Shown: positions 42,729 through 52,989, counted from the stretch's first letter. The stretch: 64,000 nt of DNA from Micromonospora rubida (GCF_009908295.1 NZ_JAAALO010000002.1:595490-659489), one strand, 5' to 3'. A program made the numbers and translations. Notes: generated by a model not told the origin, from the sequence alone.

Positions 42729-43751
42729 CTAGAGCTGCTCGGTCTCGCGGTAGTCGTCGGTGTCGTAGTCGGCCTCACCGAAGGCGTCCACGACGTTCGC
42801 CGGGTCGAAGTTCGGGGCCGAGTCCTTCAGCCCCAGACCCATCCCGGCCAGCTTCATCTTGACCTCGTCGATCGACTTCTGGCCGAAGTTACGGATGTCG
42901 AGGAGGTCGGCCTCGGTGCGCCCGATGAGCTCACCGACGGAGTTGATGCCCTCGCGCTTGAGGCAGTTGTAGGAGCGGACGGTGAGGTCCAACTCCTCGA
43001 TCGGCAGAGCCAGGTCCGCCGCCAGCTGCGCGTCCTGCGGGGACGGCCCGATGTCGATGCCCTCGGCGGTCTCGTCCAGCTCCCGGGCCAGCCCGAAGAG
43101 CTCCACCAGCGTCGAACCGGCGGAGGCCAGCGCGGTGCGCGGGCCCATCGACGGCTTGGTCTCGACGTCAATGATCAACCGGTCGAAGTCGGTCCGCTGC
43201 TCGACCCGGGTCGCCTCGACGCGGTACGTCACCTTCAGCACCGGCGAGTAGATCGAGTCGACCGGGATCCGGCCGATCTCGGCGCCGGACTGCTTGTTCT
43301 GTGCCGCGGTCACGTAGCCGCGACCCCGCTCGACGGTCAGCTCCATGTCGAGCCGGCCCTTGCCGTTGAGGGTGGCGAGCTTCAGGTCCGGGTTGTGCAC
43401 CGAGACGCCGGCCGGGGGCTGGATGTCGCCCGCCGTCACGTCGCCCGGGCCCTGCTTGCGCAGGTACATGCTGACCGGCTCGTCGTGCTCGGAGCTGACG
43501 CACAGCTCCTTGATGTTCATGACGAGCTCGACCACGTCCTCCTTGACACCGGGGATCGTGGTGAACTCGTGCAGCACGCCGTCGATCTTGATGGAGGTGA
43601 TCGCCGCACCCGGGATGGACGACAGCAGCGTACGCCGCAGCGAGTTGCCCAGGGTGTAACCGAAGCCCGGCTCCAGCGGCTCGATGGTGAACCGGGACCG
43701 GGTCTCGTTGATCGACTCTTCGGACAGAGACGGTCGCTGGCTGATGAGCAT
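42729..43751 (-). CDS. rpoA: RNA polymerase alpha subunit
   Basis: RpoA (340 residues) nucleates RNA polymerase assembly and contacts activators. The N-terminal domain has [25 protein letters not shown] near 28-52, and the C-terminal domain has the helix-hairpin pattern [22 protein letters not shown] and [11 protein letters not shown], which binds UP elements. It is encoded between rpsD and rplQ, as in most bacteria. Confidence 0.98.
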   Translation of the reverse strand: MLISQRPSLSEESINETRSRFTIEPLEPGFGYTLGNSLRRTLLSSIPGAAITSIKIDGVLHEFTTIPGVKEDVVELVMNIKELCVSSEHDEPVSMYLRKQGPGDVTAGDIQPPAGVSVHNPDLKLATLNGKGRLDMELTVERGRGYVTAAQNKQSGAEIGRIPVDSIYSPVLKVTYRVEATRVEQRTDFDRLIIDVETKPSMGPRTALASAGSTLVELFGLARELDETAEGIDIGPSPQDAQLAADLALPIEELDLTVRSYNCLKREGINSVGELIGRTEADLLDIRNFGQKSIDEVKMKLAGMGLGLKDSAPNFDPANVVDAFGEADYDTDDYRETEQL

Positions 43752-43849
43752 GTCTTCTCTTCTCTTCCGGGACGCCCGCTATTTGACGTCCGCGACACAA
43801 ACTGTTCCGGTGGCCCGCCCCGCAGGACGGACCACCGCAACGAGCCCGA

Positions 43850-44476
43850 CTACTTGGAGTAGAGCTCGACGATCAGCTGCTCCTGGACCTGGGTGTCGAT
43901 CACCTGGCGGGCCGGGAGCGAGTGCACGAGAACCTTCATCTGGCTCGGGATGGCCTCCAGCCACGCCGGGACAGTCTTCGAGCCGGCCTGAGCCTGCGCC
44001 ACGATGAACGGGGTGAGCTCCTTGCTCTTGGCCCGAACCTCGATGATGTCGTGCTCCTTCACCCGGAACGACGGGATGTCGACCTTCTTGCCGTTCACCG
44101 TGAAGTGGCCGTGCTTGACCAGCTGACGGGCCATGTCACGCGAGTGCGCGTAACCAGCCCGGTAAACGACGTTGTCCAGCCGCGACTCGAGGATCTGCAG
44201 GAGGACCTCGCCGGTCTTGGCCTGCTTGCCCACGGCCTCCTCGTAGTAACCGCGGAACTGCTTCTCCAGCACGCCGTAGACGCGGCGGGCCTTCTGCTTC
44301 TCGCGGAGCTGGAGCAGGTACTCCGTCTCCTTGGTGCGGCCGCGGCCGTGCTGCCCGGGCGGGAACGGCCGGGACTCGAACGGGCACTTCGGGCCATCGC
44401 ACTTGCTGCCCTTGAGGAACAGCTTCATCTTCTCCCGCCGGCAACGGCGGCAGTCAGCACCGGTGTAACGAGCCAT
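43850..44476 (-). CDS. rpsD: 30S ribosomal protein S4
   Basis: S4 (208 residues) is a primary 16S rRNA binder. It has an N-terminal zinc-type cysteine cluster (CRRCRREKMKLFLKGSKCDGPKC, so C-x2-C and C-x5-C) and the S4 RNA-binding domain (DNVVYRAGYAHSRDMARQLV). The zinc motif matters because many bacteria have a cysteine-free paralogue for zinc starvation. Ends ELYSK. Confidence 0.97.
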   Translation of the reverse strand: MARYTGADCRRCRREKMKLFLKGSKCDGPKCPFESRPFPPGQHGRGRTKETEYLLQLREKQKARRVYGVLEKQFRGYYEEAVGKQAKTGEVLLQILESRLDNVVYRAGYAHSRDMARQLVKHGHFTVNGKKVDIPSFRVKEHDIIEVRAKSKELTPFIVAQAQAGSKTVPAWLEAIPSQMKVLVHSLPARQVIDTQVQEQLIVELYSK

Positions 44477-44489
44477 CTCTCTCTACCTC

Positions 44490-44897
44490 TCAGACCCGGC
44501 GACGCTTCGGCTGACGGCATCCGTTGTGCGGCTGCGGGGTGACGTCGGCGATCTGGCCGACCTCCAGCCCGACGGCCTGCAGCGAACGGATCGCGGTCTC
44601 CCGGCCGGAACCGGGGCCCTTGACGAACACGTCGACCTTGCGCATGCCGTGCTCCATCGCCCGACGCGCGGCGGCCTCGGCGGCCAGCTGTGCGGCGAAC
44701 GGAGTCGACTTGCGCGAGCCCTTGAAGCCAACCTGGCCGGCGGAGGCCCAGGAGATGACCGCACCGGTCGGGTCCGTGATGGACACGATGGTGTTGTTGA
44801 AGGTGCTCTTGATGTGCGCCTGCCCGTGGGCGACGTTCTTGCGTTCCTTGCGCCGGACCTTCTTGACAGCGGCTCCGGCACGAGCCTTCGGTGGCAT
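44490..44897 (-). CDS. rpsK: 30S ribosomal protein S11
   Basis: S11 (135 residues) sits at the platform of the 30S subunit near the mRNA exit. Typical segments: [36 protein letters not shown] and [18 protein letters not shown] at the end. It lies 13 nt upstream of rpsD on the same transcript. Confidence 0.97.
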   Translation of the reverse strand: MPPKARAGAAVKKVRRKERKNVAHGQAHIKSTFNNTIVSITDPTGAVISWASAGQVGFKGSRKSTPFAAQLAAEAAARRAMEHGMRKVDVFVKGPGSGRETAIRSLQAVGLEVGQIADVTPQPHNGCRQPKRRRV

Positions 44898-44915
44898 AAG
44901 TCTGTGCGCTCCTAG

Positions 44916-45296
44916 TTACTTCTTGCCGGGCTTCTTCTTGCCGGCGACGGTCCGCTTCGGGCCCTTGCGGGTCCGCGCATTGGTCTTGGTCCGCTGGCCA
45001 CGCACGGGCAGACCCCGGCGGTGCCGGATGCCGGCGTAGCAGCCGATCTCGACCTTGCGGCGGATGTCAGCGGCGACCTCGCGGCGCAGGTCGCCTTCAA
45101 CCTTGTAATTGCCCTCGATGTGGTTCCGGAGCTGGACCAGCTCCTCGTCCGTGAGGTCCCGAGCGCGCTTGTCCGGCGAGATGCCGGTGGCGGCGAGCGT
45201 CTCCAGGGCGCGGGTACGACCCACGCCGAAGATGTAAGTGAGCGCGATCTCCATCCGCTTTTCGCGGGGGAGATCCACGCCGGCTAGACGTGCCAT
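44916..45296 (-). CDS. rpsM: 30S ribosomal protein S13
   Basis: S13 (126 residues) lies at the subunit head and forms intersubunit bridges. It has [20 protein letters not shown] and the HHhH-like [16 protein letters not shown], with a basic tail [11 protein letters not shown] set ATG 45296 from homology; AGGAG is about 11 nt upstream. The longer frame upstream is not S13-like. Confidence 0.96.
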   Translation of the reverse strand: MARLAGVDLPREKRMEIALTYIFGVGRTRALETLAATGISPDKRARDLTDEELVQLRNHIEGNYKVEGDLRREVAADIRRKVEIGCYAGIRHRRGLPVRGQRTKTNARTRKGPKRTVAGKKKPGKK

Positions 45297-45554
45297 GTGC
45301 GGGCGTACTCCTTGTGGTGTTCTGCGGAGGTCTGAACCCGTCCCACCCCACTCCGGTCGGCCCAGCGCCGTGGCGCCGGGAGGATCGACCGCTGCCCGAG
45401 CGGGCCCCGGCCTCCGACCGGGGGTCAACCACGCAGAGGTACGCGCTACGCGCACCGCTCGTGGCTGGGACGAGCTGATGATGTGTTGGCTGGACCTGCT
45501 GCCCGGACCGGTTCGACTGGCCGTGACCAGTAGGTCACGGTCGATCGGACTAGT
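45297..45554. other. rpmJ-rpsM spacer
   Basis: 258 nt. It contains the 8-bp hairpin at 45521-45540 and a lone TTGACC on the minus strand near 45427. No gene is visible. Confidence 0.4.
45521..45540 (-). terminator. Short hairpin 15 nt after rpmJ
   Basis: CCGTGACC (45521-45528), loop AGTA, GGTCACGG (45533-45540): an 8-bp perfect stem just downstream of the rpmJ stop. It could terminate weakly or mark an RNA-processing site. Confidence 0.45.
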
Positions 45555-45668
45555 TCAGCCCTGGCGCTGCTTGTGACGCGGGTCGCTGCAGATGACCATG
45601 ACCCGGCCGTGCCGACGGATCACCCGGCACTTGTTGCAGATCCTCTTGACGCTCGGCTTGACCTTCAC
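45555..45668 (-). CDS. rpmJ: 50S ribosomal protein L36
   Basis: L36 is only 37 residues. The frame from GTG 45668 encodes [14 protein letters not shown] and then [13 protein letters not shown] up to the normal C-terminus KQRQG. The zinc ligands C11, C14, C27 and H32 are present, so this is the zinc-binding form. AAGG is 6-7 nt upstream of the GTG; an in-frame ATG at 45686 would add six residues not found in the family. It lies between infA and rpsM. Confidence 0.93.
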   Translation of the reverse strand: MKVKPSVKRICNKCRVIRRHGRVMVICSDPRHKQRQG

Positions 45669-45763
45669 GGTTGCCTTACTTCCCATCCGGCCCGGAGACG
45701 CGACACGCGCGACGCCGGACGTCGAAGACGGACACGGGGACTACCCGGCCGCCGTCAGGTCGC

Positions 45764-45985
45764 TTACTTGTAGCGGTAGACGATGCGCCCGCGGGTCAGG
45801 TCGTACGGCGAGAGTTCGACGACGACCCGGTCCTCCGGCAGGATGCGGATGTAGTGCTGCCGCATCTTGCCGCTGATGTGAGCCAGCACCTTGTGACCGT
45901 TCGCGAGCTCCACCCGGAACATGGCGTTCGGCAGGGGCTCGATGACCCGACCCTCGATCTCGATGGCTCCGTCTTTTTTCGGCAT
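45764..45985 (-). CDS. infA: Translation initiation factor IF-1
   Basis: IF-1 (73 residues) is a single S1/OB-fold domain that blocks the A site during initiation. It has [35 protein letters not shown] and GRIVYRYK at the end. ATG 45985 has GGAGG very close (about 3 nt), an unusually tight spacing. The promoter is at 46133-46162, so a leader of about 140 nt precedes it. Confidence 0.97.
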   Translation of the reverse strand: MPKKDGAIEIEGRVIEPLPNAMFRVELANGHKVLAHISGKMRQHYIRILPEDRVVVELSPYDLTRGRIVYRYK

Positions 45986-46132
45986 GTCCTCCGCTGTCCT
46001 GACGTCGGTTGCTCCGGACGGCCCACAACGTCTTACACGGGCCCCGAAACGGGACCCGAGCCAGCCGCGGCTCCGACTCCCACCGAAGCGCAGGATGGGC
46101 ATGCCGGAGTGGACGCTGTGCGCCGATCAGAA

Positions 46133-46162
46133 AGTCTACGCCCGCTTGCCGGCCGTCGCCAA
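46133..46162 (-). promoter_or_regulatory. Candidate infA operon promoter
   Basis: On the minus strand TTGGCG (46162-46157), an 18-nt spacer and TAGACT (46138-46133), which matches TANNNT. The predicted start near 46126 leaves about 140 nt before infA. Confidence 0.5.
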
Positions 46163-46205
46163 ACCGGGCTCGGTTCGGTGCGCCGGACCGGACAGAACCG
46201 GCCGT

Positions 46206-46895
46206 TCAGACCTCGGCATCGGCCTCGCCCCGCCGGCGTTCCCGCTCGCCGACCGGCAGCTCCCCCGTCGGCCCCCGAGGGTCCTCCCCGCTCGACGGCC
46301 CCAGGCCCGGATGCTGCGGATTCCCGGCGGCCGACGGCCACCGCCGCTCGTGCTCCTCGGCGGCGGCAGCCAGCTTCCGCGCCCGCTTGCGGGCCCGCTT
46401 CGCGAGCCGGTACTCACGCCGTCGCTCCTGCTCCACCGCCCACCGCCGCGGCTCCCCGGCGGTGAGGCCGGCGACCGTGCGCACCAGGAGCACCGCCCCC
46501 CACGGCCCGGCCACCCAGGCGGGCCAGAAGTAGAGCAGGTCGGTGGCGAGGGTCGAGGTCACCGCCCAGACGGTCACCACGATCGCGACCACCCGCAGGT
46601 ACGGAAGCCAGACCTCGGCCAACCACCGGACGGTCACCGACGACTGGGCGCGTTCCGCCGCCGAAGGGACCGCGGCCGGCACCGTTGCTAGTTCCGACGC
46701 CGCCGGGGCGGCCGGCATCGGCAGATCGGTCACCAGCGCGTCCAGTTCGCCGTACGTGCGCGAGGTGTACGCCCGCTGCAACCGCTCGTCGTACTCGTGC
46801 AGGTCGAGCCGGCCCTCGTCGACTGCCGCCCGCAGTTGGTCCGCCACTACCTGCCGGTCCGTGTCGGCGGCCCGCATTCCGTCGCGTCCCTCCAT
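46206..46895 (-). CDS. DUF1707 (SHOCT-like) and two-TM membrane protein
   Basis: This 229-residue protein has an N-terminal DUF1707 domain (DTDRQVVADQLRAAVDEGRLDLHEYDERL, recognised by the EGRLxxxEYDERL pattern). A linker and two hydrophobic helices (about 95-145) with PYLRVVAIVVTVWAVTST follow, then a strongly basic Arg/Lys tail. Function unknown; such proteins are often membrane-associated in actinobacteria. The start is ambiguous (46895, or 46877 after EGRDG), because neither has a strong ribosome binding site. It sits between map and infA. Confidence 0.75.
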   Translation of the reverse strand: MEGRDGMRAADTDRQVVADQLRAAVDEGRLDLHEYDERLQRAYTSRTYGELDALVTDLPMPAAPAASELATVPAAVPSAAERAQSSVTVRWLAEVWLPYLRVVAIVVTVWAVTSTLATDLLYFWPAWVAGPWGAVLLVRTVAGLTAGEPRRWAVEQERRREYRLAKRARKRARKLAAAAEEHERRWPSAAGNPQHPGLGPSSGEDPRGPTGELPVGERERRRGEADAEV

Positions 46896-47087
46896 GCCCG
46901 TAAGCATGCCACCGCCCCACCAGCACCGTCCGCCGCTACCGGCTCCTCGCGTCGGGCTGGAGCCGGGCCGGCACCCCGTGCCGGCGTCCGGGACACCTCA
47001 AGAGGCCACCGCGCGAGCCTCAGGCGGGGCGGTGGGAGCCGTAGCGGCCCGGGTGCGCGGACGCCCCAGCGGGACGCGGAGGAGGGC

Positions 47088-47939
47088 TCAGCGGGTCGGA
47101 GAGCCCGCGGGCTGGCGGGAGGTGACCAGGTCGCCGAGCCGCCCCCGGCCCCCGTCGAACGCGGTCAGCACCCACACCCCGTCGGGCAACAGCGCCATCG
47201 TGTGCTCGACGTGCACCGCCATCGAGCCGTCCCGGGTGACAACCGTCCAGCCGTCGGCCAGCTCGGCCGTGCGCGGCGAGCCCTTGGTGATCATCGGCTC
47301 GATGGCCAGCGCCATGCCCGGCACCAGCCGGGGGCCCTTGCCGGGTCGGCCGTGGTTGAGCACGTGCGGGTCCTGGTGCATCTCGGTGCCGATGCCGTGC
47401 CCGCCGTACCCGTCGACGATGCCGTACCGGCCGCCCTTGCGGACCGCGTTCTCCACCGCGTGCGAGATGTCGGTCAGCCGGCCTTTGCCGCTGGCAGCCC
47501 CCCGCGCCGCAGCGGCGATCCCGGCCCACATCGAGTCCTCGGCCACCGCGGCCATCTTCAGCAGCGCCGGGTCGACCTCCCCCACGCCGACGGTGATCGC
47601 CGCGTCGCCGTGCCAGCCGTTCAGCACCGCGCCGCAGTCGATCGAGATCACGTCGCCGTCCTGGAGCACCTGGGCGGGCGACGGGATGGCGTGCACCACC
47701 TGCTCGTTGACCGACGAGCAGATCGAGGCGGGGAAGCCGTGGTAGCCCTTGAACGAGGGCACCGCCCCGGCCTCCCGGATCGTCGACTCGGCGATCGCGT
47801 CCAGGTCTGCGGTGCTGACCCCGGGGGCGACCGCCTCTCGCATCCGGCGCAGCGCCTCGGCGACCACCAGCCCGGCGGCGCGCATCATCTCGATCTGGTC
47901 GGGGGTCTTCAGCTGGATGTCCAGCTGGGGACGACGCAT
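47088..47939 (-). CDS. map: Type I methionine aminopeptidase
   Basis: MAP (283 residues) removes the initiator methionine. Metal ligands: D in ISIDCGAVLNGWHGDAA (two Asp), His in GGHGIGTEMH, Glu in LAIEPMI and Glu in VHVEHTM. The N-terminal part is short, so it is the plain type Ia/c form without a zinc-finger extension. It follows adk; ATG 47939 has GAAAGG about 9 nt upstream. Confidence 0.97.
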   Translation of the reverse strand: MRRPQLDIQLKTPDQIEMMRAAGLVVAEALRRMREAVAPGVSTADLDAIAESTIREAGAVPSFKGYHGFPASICSSVNEQVVHAIPSPAQVLQDGDVISIDCGAVLNGWHGDAAITVGVGEVDPALLKMAAVAEDSMWAGIAAAARGAASGKGRLTDISHAVENAVRKGGRYGIVDGYGGHGIGTEMHQDPHVLNHGRPGKGPRLVPGMALAIEPMITKGSPRTAELADGWTVVTRDGSMAVHVEHTMALLPDGVWVLTAFDGGRGRLGDLVTSRQPAGSPTR

Positions 47940-48028
47940 GGAGCAGTTACCTTTCGTCGCGCGGATCAGCGGGGCACGTCACACGTACCCCGCTGTTCGC
48001 ACTCTATCCGCCGGAGCCCCGGCGGTCG

Positions 48029-48682
48029 TCAGCCGCCGTATGAGCGGAGGGCGTCGATGGCGCGGACGGTGACGTCCTCCACCGGGCCGGTGGCGTCGAT
48101 GCCCACCAGCTTGCCCTGGGCGCCGTAGTAGTCCACCAGCGGCGCGGTCTTCTCGGCGTACTCCCGCAGCCGGGCCGCGATGGTCTCCGGCTTGTCGTCG
48201 TCGCGCTGGAACAGCTCCGCGCCGCAGCGGTCGCAGATGTCGTCCCGGGTCGTCGCGTCGAACTCGACGTGCCAGATCTTCCCGCAGCCCCGGCAGGTAC
48301 GCCGGCCGGAGAGCCGCCGGATCACCTCGTCGTCGTCGACGACCAGCTCCAGCACCAGGTCCAGCGCGGTGCCGAAGTCGGCGAGCAGCTTGTCCAGCGC
48401 GGCGGCCTGCGGCGTGGTGCGCGGGAACCCGTCGAGCAGGAAGCCCTCGCTGGCGTCCGGCTCGGCGAGCCGGTCCCGGACCATGTTGATGGTCACCTCG
48501 TCCGGGACCAGCTTGCCGGCGTCCATGTACCGCTTGGCCTCGATGCCCAGGGGCGTGCCCTGGGAGACGTTCGCCCGGAAGATGTCACCGGTCGAGATCT
48601 TCGGCACCGAGAGGTGAGCGGCGACGAACTCCGCCTGTGTGCCCTTGCCCGCGCCCGGCGGGCCAACCAGAACGAGTCGCAT
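48029..48682 (-). CDS. adk: Adenylate kinase, zinc-LID type
   Basis: Adk (217 residues) interconverts AMP, ADP and ATP. P-loop [10 protein letters not shown] near residues 7-16, the AMP site with DGFPRT near 83-88, and a LID domain with C-x2-C...C-x2-C (CRGCGKIWH and CDRCG). The four Cys make this the zinc-binding LID form. ATG 48682 directly abuts the secY stop, so both genes are read together. Confidence 0.97.
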   Translation of the reverse strand: MRLVLVGPPGAGKGTQAEFVAAHLSVPKISTGDIFRANVSQGTPLGIEAKRYMDAGKLVPDEVTINMVRDRLAEPDASEGFLLDGFPRTTPQAAALDKLLADFGTALDLVLELVVDDDEVIRRLSGRRTCRGCGKIWHVEFDATTRDDICDRCGAELFQRDDDKPETIAARLREYAEKTAPLVDYYGAQGKLVGIDATGPVEDVTVRAIDALRSYGG

Positions 48683-50011
48683 CTACCGCAGGAACCCTTC
48701 GTAGTTCCGCTGCATGAGTTGGCTCTCGATCTGCTTCACGGTCTCCAGACCGACGCCGACCATGATGAGCACAGCGGTGCCGCCGAACGGGAAGTTCTGG
48801 AACTGCTGGCTGTTCAGCCAGATGAAGAAGAAGTTCGGCAGGACCGCCACGATGCCCAGGTAGAGCGCGCCCGGCAGGGTGATCCGGCTGAGGATGAAGT
48901 CGAGGTAGTCGGCGGTCGGCTTGCCTGGGCGGATGCCCGGCACGAAGCCGCCGTACTTCTTCATGTTGTCCGCGACCTCGGTCGGGTTGAACGTGATCGA
49001 CACGTAGAAGTACGTGAAGAAGATGATCAACAGGAAGTAGGTCACGATGTACAGCGGCTTCGACGGGTCCACCACGTTGTTCTGGATCCAGGCCTGGGTC
49101 TTGCCAGGGTTGTTCTGGTCGAAGAACTGGAGCGCCAGCTGCGGCAGGTAGAGCAGCGAAGAGGCGAAGATGACCGGGATGACACCCGCCTGGTTGACCT
49201 TCAGCGGGATGTAGGTCGAGGTGCCGCCGTACATCCGCCGGCCGATCATCCGCTTGGCGTACTGCACCGGGATCCGGCGCTGTGCCTGCTCGATGAAGGT
49301 GACGGCGGTGATGACCACCAGGACCAGCGCGAGCACCAGGAAGAACTTGCCCCAGCCCTGCTGAGTCTTGATCTTCCAGCCCTCGCTGGGGAGGCGGGCC
49401 GCGATCGAGGTGAAGATCAGCACCGACATGCCGTTGCCGACGCCCCGGTCGGTGATCAGCTCGCCGAGCCACATCACCATGCCCGTGCCGGCGGTCATCG
49501 TCATGACCAGGATGGTCAGCGTCAGCCAGTTCGGGATGCCGGTGCCCTCGGGGACAATCGGGAACTGGTCGCACTTGTTCTGGAAGAGCTGCCCGGAGCG
49601 GGCCAGCGCCACGAACGCCGACGACTGGAGGATGCCCAGGCCGAGGGTGAGGTAGCGGGTGTACTGGGTGATCTTCGCCTGGCCGGCCTGACCCTCCTTG
49701 CGGAGCTGCTCCAACCGCGGGATGACCACGGTGAGCAGCTGCAGGATGATCGACGCGGTGATGTAGGGCATGATCCCCAGCGCGAAGACCGAGAGCTGGA
49801 GCAGCGCCCCGCCCGAGAAGAGGTCGAGCAGGTTCAGCACCCCGGTGGTGTCCCCCTGGATGCTGTCGAGACACTTCTGAACGTTGCCGTACGAGACACC
49901 CGGGCTGGGCAGGGTCGCGCCGAGCCGGTAGACCGCGATGATGCCTACCGTAAACAGCAGCTTCTTGCGCAGGTCAGGCGTACGGAACGCACTGAGAAAG
50001 GCGGACAGCAA
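48683..50011 (-). CDS. secY: Protein translocase subunit SecY
   Basis: SecY (442 residues) is the ten-helix channel of the Sec translocon. Helix 1 is KLLFTVGIIAVYRLGA. The plug/lateral gate region carries FSGGALLQLSVFALGIMPYITASI near 70-95. The cytoplasmic loop VQYAKRM near 250 contacts the ribosome. Its start at 50011 is about 235 nt from rplO, separated by a strong hairpin. The secY stop abuts the adk start. Confidence 0.97.
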   Translation of the reverse strand: MLSAFLSAFRTPDLRKKLLFTVGIIAVYRLGATLPSPGVSYGNVQKCLDSIQGDTTGVLNLLDLFSGGALLQLSVFALGIMPYITASIILQLLTVVIPRLEQLRKEGQAGQAKITQYTRYLTLGLGILQSSAFVALARSGQLFQNKCDQFPIVPEGTGIPNWLTLTILVMTMTAGTGMVMWLGELITDRGVGNGMSVLIFTSIAARLPSEGWKIKTQQGWGKFFLVLALVLVVITAVTFIEQAQRRIPVQYAKRMIGRRMYGGTSTYIPLKVNQAGVIPVIFASSLLYLPQLALQFFDQNNPGKTQAWIQNNVVDPSKPLYIVTYFLLIIFFTYFYVSITFNPTEVADNMKKYGGFVPGIRPGKPTADYLDFILSRITLPGALYLGIVAVLPNFFFIWLNSQQFQNFPFGGTAVLIMVGVGLETVKQIESQLMQRNYEGFLR

Positions 50012-50196
50012 CTTTCTTCCTCCTGCGCGAGGCGGGCCGCCGGTGGTGGTCCCTGGCGGTCGGGGTGGGTGCCGGGCGAGCGCCCGATATCCATAGCTGG
50101 GATGGGACTCTAACAGCCCGATCCCGGTCTGGGCAGGTGTGCCCAGCTACATAAACCGAATCCGATATTACCCGGTGCACACGTTCGGGGTAGACC
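50012..50196. other. secY leader region
   Basis: The spacer between the rplO terminator and the secY ATG. On the minus strand TAGAGT (complement of 50111-50116) matches TANNNT and could be a secY -10, leaving about 100 nt of leader. TAATAT near 50170 is another candidate. No gene was seen. Confidence 0.35.
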
Positions 50197-50236
50197 GTGG
50201 CGCCCGCCCAGTCACAGACAACTGAGCGGGCGCCAC
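50197..50236 (-). terminator. Terminator after rplO
   Basis: GTGGCGCCCGC (50197-50207) pairs with GCGGGCGCCAC (50226-50236), 11 bp perfect, continued after one mismatch by CAGT/ACTG. It lies 10 nt after the rplO stop. Confidence 0.75.
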
Positions 50237-50246
50237 AGGTTCTGCC

Positions 50247-50690
50247 CTACAGCTCGGTGACGGAGCCACCGGCGGCGTTGATCTTCTCCTTGGCCGACGC
50301 GCTGAACGCGTGCGCCGACACCTGGATGGAAACGCCGCTCAGGTCGCCGGTGCCGAGGACCTTGACCGGCTGGCCCTTGCGGACCGCGCCGGCCTCGACC
50401 AGCTCCAGCGGGCCGACCTGGCCGCCGTTCGGGAACAGCTCGGCGAGCCTGTCCAGGTTGACCACCTGGAAGACCACCTTGAACTTGTTCTTGAAGCCCT
50501 TCATCTTCGGCAGGCGCATGTGGATGGGCATCTGCCCACCCTCGAACGCCGCCGAGATGTTCTTGCGGGCCTTGGAACCCTTCGTGCCGCGACCGGCGGT
50601 CTTGCCCTTGGAGCCCTCACCGCGACCCACACGGGTCTTCGCGGTCTTGGCACCGGGCGCCGGGCGCAGGTGGTGGACCTTGATCGTCAT
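50247..50690 (-). CDS. rplO: 50S ribosomal protein L15
   Basis: L15 (147 residues) helps late 50S assembly. It has the glycine-rich [22 protein letters not shown] near 20-42 and [20 protein letters not shown]. The ATG overlaps the rpmD stop by one base (TAATG). Last gene of the spc cluster here. Confidence 0.97.
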   Translation of the reverse strand: MTIKVHHLRPAPGAKTAKTRVGRGEGSKGKTAGRGTKGSKARKNISAAFEGGQMPIHMRLPKMKGFKNKFKVVFQVVNLDRLAELFPNGGQVGPLELVEAGAVRKGQPVKVLGTGDLSGVSIQVSAHAFSASAKEKINAAGGSVTEL

Positions 50691-50872
50691 TACTCGACCT
50701 CCTCGACCTTCACGAGGTGGTTGACCGCGAAGATCATGCCCCGGATCTCCGGCCGGTCCTCCTTGACCACCACGTCGTTGATCCGCTTGAGACCAAGCGA
50801 ACGCAGCGACTCACGCTGGTTGTGCTTGGTCCCGATCACGGACCGGAGCTGGGTGACCTTCAGGCGAGCCAT
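50690..50872 (-). CDS. rpmD: 50S ribosomal protein L30
   Basis: L30 (60 residues) starts [25 protein letters not shown] and has [16 protein letters not shown] 50872 overlaps the rpsE stop by one base (TGATG). The upstream frame extension is antisense-like and was discarded. Confidence 0.95.
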   Translation of the reverse strand: MARLKVTQLRSVIGTKHNQRESLRSLGLKRINDVVVKEDRPEIRGMIFAVNHLVKVEEVE

Positions 50873-51486
50873 CAGGATGCCACCCCCGCCCGCGACGCGA
50901 GCATGGCGGCCGGCGCGACGTCCTCGACCGGCAGGCCACGACGGGCCGCGACGGCCTCCGGGGACTCGAGCCCCTTCAGCGCCGCCACCGTGGCGTGCAC
51001 GATGTTGATCGGGTTCGACGAGCCGAGGCTCTTGGAGAGCACGTCGTGAATGCCGGCGCACTCCAGCACGGCACGCACCGGGCCACCGGCGATGACGCCG
51101 GTACCGGCCGAGGCCGGCTTGAGCAGCACCACGCCGGCGGCGGCCTCACCCGTGATCGGGTGCGGGATCGACTTACCGATCCGCGGCACCTTGAAGAAGT
51201 GCTTCTTGGCCTCCTCGACGCCCTTGGCGATCGCCGCGGGCACCTCCTTGGCCTTTCCGTAACCCACGCCGACGGTGCCGTCGCCGTCGCCCACGATCAC
51301 CAGGGCGGTGAAGCTGAAGCGACGACCACCCTTCACGACCTTGGCGACGCGGTTGATCGCGACGACCCGCTCGAGGTGCGGGGTCTTCTCGACGGGCGCG
51401 TTTCCGCGGCCGCCCTCACGGCGGTTGTCGCGGCGACCACCCTCGTTGCCACCGGACCCGCCGCCACGGCGCTGTTGACCTGGCAT
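50872..51486 (-). CDS. rpsE: 30S ribosomal protein S5
   Basis: S5 (204 residues) contributes to decoding accuracy. The core has [21 protein letters not shown] and [16 protein letters not shown]. The first 30 residues are a Gly/Arg-rich tail ([16 protein letters not shown]) common in actinobacteria. It follows rplR after 33 nt. Confidence 0.97.
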   Translation of the reverse strand: MPGQQRRGGGSGGNEGGRRDNRREGGRGNAPVEKTPHLERVVAINRVAKVVKGGRRFSFTALVIVGDGDGTVGVGYGKAKEVPAAIAKGVEEAKKHFFKVPRIGKSIPHPITGEAAAGVVLLKPASAGTGVIAGGPVRAVLECAGIHDVLSKSLGSSNPINIVHATVAALKGLESPEAVAARRGLPVEDVAPAAMLASRAGVAS

Positions 51487-51519
51487 CAGCAGCCTTCCTT
51501 CTCTCTCGTGACGGGGTTT

Positions 51520-51909
51520 CTAGAACTCGAGCCCGGCTTCGCGGGCGGCGTCGGCAAGCGCGGCGACCCGCCCCGCGTACCGGTTGCCACCGCGGTCGAA
51601 GACGACCTTCGAGATGCCGGCAGCCTTGGCCCGCTCGGCGAGCAGGGTGCCGACCTTGCCGGCCAGGGCGCTCTTGTCGCCCTCGGTGCCGCGCAGCGAG
51701 GCGTCCAGGGTCGAGGCCGACGCCAGGGTGTGACCCTTGGTGTCGTCCACGATCTGGGCCACGACGTGGCGCAGCGACCGGGTGACGACCAGACGGGGAC
51801 GCTCGGTGGTGCCGCTGACGTTCTTGCGGACCCGGAAGTGCCGACGCGCACGGCCGACGGCGCGCTTGGCGGCAACGCCGCGGCGGCGCTTGAGCAGCGT
51901 GGCGCTCAC
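51520..51909 (-). CDS. rplR: 50S ribosomal protein L18
   Basis: L18 (129 residues) binds 5S rRNA. It has [21 protein letters not shown] and [20 protein letters not shown]. The GTG at 51909 overlaps the rplF stop (GTGA). Confidence 0.96.
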   Translation of the reverse strand: MSATLLKRRRGVAAKRAVGRARRHFRVRKNVSGTTERPRLVVTRSLRHVVAQIVDDTKGHTLASASTLDASLRGTEGDKSALAGKVGTLLAERAKAAGISKVVFDRGGNRYAGRVAALADAAREAGLEF

Positions 51910-52448
51910 TTCTTACCTGCCTTTCCAGCCTTGCGGCGGATGACCTCGCCCTGGTACTTCACGCCCTTGCCCTTGTAGGGCTCCGGCGGGCGGATCTTCC
52001 GGATGTTGGCGGCGACCTCGCCGACCTGCTGCTTGTCGATGCCGGCCACGTGGAACACGGTCGGCTTCTCCACCGTGAAGGTGATGCCGTCCGGCGCGGG
52101 GACCAGCACCGGGTGCGAGAACCCGAGCGCGAACTCCAGGTCCTTGCCCTTGGCCGTGACCCGGTAACCGGTGCCGGCGATCTCCAGGCTCTTACGGTAG
52201 CCCTCGGTTACGCCGACGATCATGTTGGCGACCAGCGTACGGCTCAGGCCGTGCAGCTCCTTGGCCTTGCGCTCGTCGTTGGGCCGGTTGACGTGCAACT
52301 GGCCGTCCTCGGCGCGCTCCGCCTTGATGGGCTCGGCGAGCGTGTGCGACAGCTCGCCCTTCGGGCCCTTGACCTTGATGGTCTGGCCGTCGATCGTGAT
52401 GTCGACGCCGGCAGGCACCGGGATCGACTTACGTCCAATACGCGACAT
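51906..52448 (-). CDS. rplF: 50S ribosomal protein L6
   Basis: L6 (180 residues) sits near the sarcin-ricin loop. It has [40 protein letters not shown] and [23 protein letters not shown] 52448 is preceded by a purine-rich AGGTAGAA. It lies 16 nt after rpsH. Confidence 0.97.
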   Translation of the reverse strand: MSRIGRKSIPVPAGVDITIDGQTIKVKGPKGELSHTLAEPIKAERAEDGQLHVNRPNDERKAKELHGLSRTLVANMIVGVTEGYRKSLEIAGTGYRVTAKGKDLEFALGFSHPVLVPAPDGITFTVEKPTVFHVAGIDKQQVGEVAANIRKIRPPEPYKGKGVKYQGEVIRRKAGKAGKK

Positions 52449-52464
52449 TTCTACCTGTCTCCCG

Positions 52465-52872
52465 TTACCAGACGAAGGCGAGGACTTCCCCGCCAACGCT
52501 CCGCTTGCGGGCCTGCCGGTCGGTGAGCAGCCCCTGGGACGTCGAAATGATCGCCACGCCCAGCCCGCCGAGCACCCGCGGGAGCCCGTCCGACTTGGCG
52601 TACACCCGGAGACCGGGCTTGGACACGCGCTTGATGCCGGCCAGGCTCCGCTCGCGGCTCTGGCCGTACTTCAGCTCGACGACCAGTCGCTTGCCGACGG
52701 CGCCCTCCTCGGGCTCCTCGACCGACCAGGTGGCGATGTAACCCTCGGTCTTCAAGACCTCGGCGATGTTCGCCTTGATCTTGGAGTAGGGCATCGTCAC
52801 CCGGTCGTGGTACGCCTGGTTGGCGTTACGCAGACGCGTGAGCATGTCTGCGATCGGGTCGGTCATCGTCAT
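52465..52872 (-). CDS. rpsH: 30S ribosomal protein S8
   Basis: S8 (135 residues) is a primary 16S binder and in many bacteria also regulates the spc mRNA. It has [19 protein letters not shown] near the start and [19 protein letters not shown] at the end. Two in-frame ATGs (52872 and 52866) differ by two residues. Confidence 0.97.
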   Translation of the reverse strand: MTMTDPIADMLTRLRNANQAYHDRVTMPYSKIKANIAEVLKTEGYIATWSVEEPEEGAVGKRLVVELKYGQSRERSLAGIKRVSKPGLRVYAKSDGLPRVLGGLGVAIISTSQGLLTDRQARKRSVGGEVLAFVW

Positions 52873-52989
52873 GGATTTCGTCAGCCTTTCTCGCCGGGGT
52901 TCCCGGGGCGGTGAGCCCCGGGCCTACGGCGAAGAGCAATACATGATCGGTGCAAGGGGCCCCGGCCGGCAGCCGGGGCGCGGTCGCCC

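Noticed and set aside
45573..45876. Plus-strand frames over rpmJ and infA
   Set aside because: Antisense to two clearly identified genes; the 37-codon rpmJ itself is the real one.
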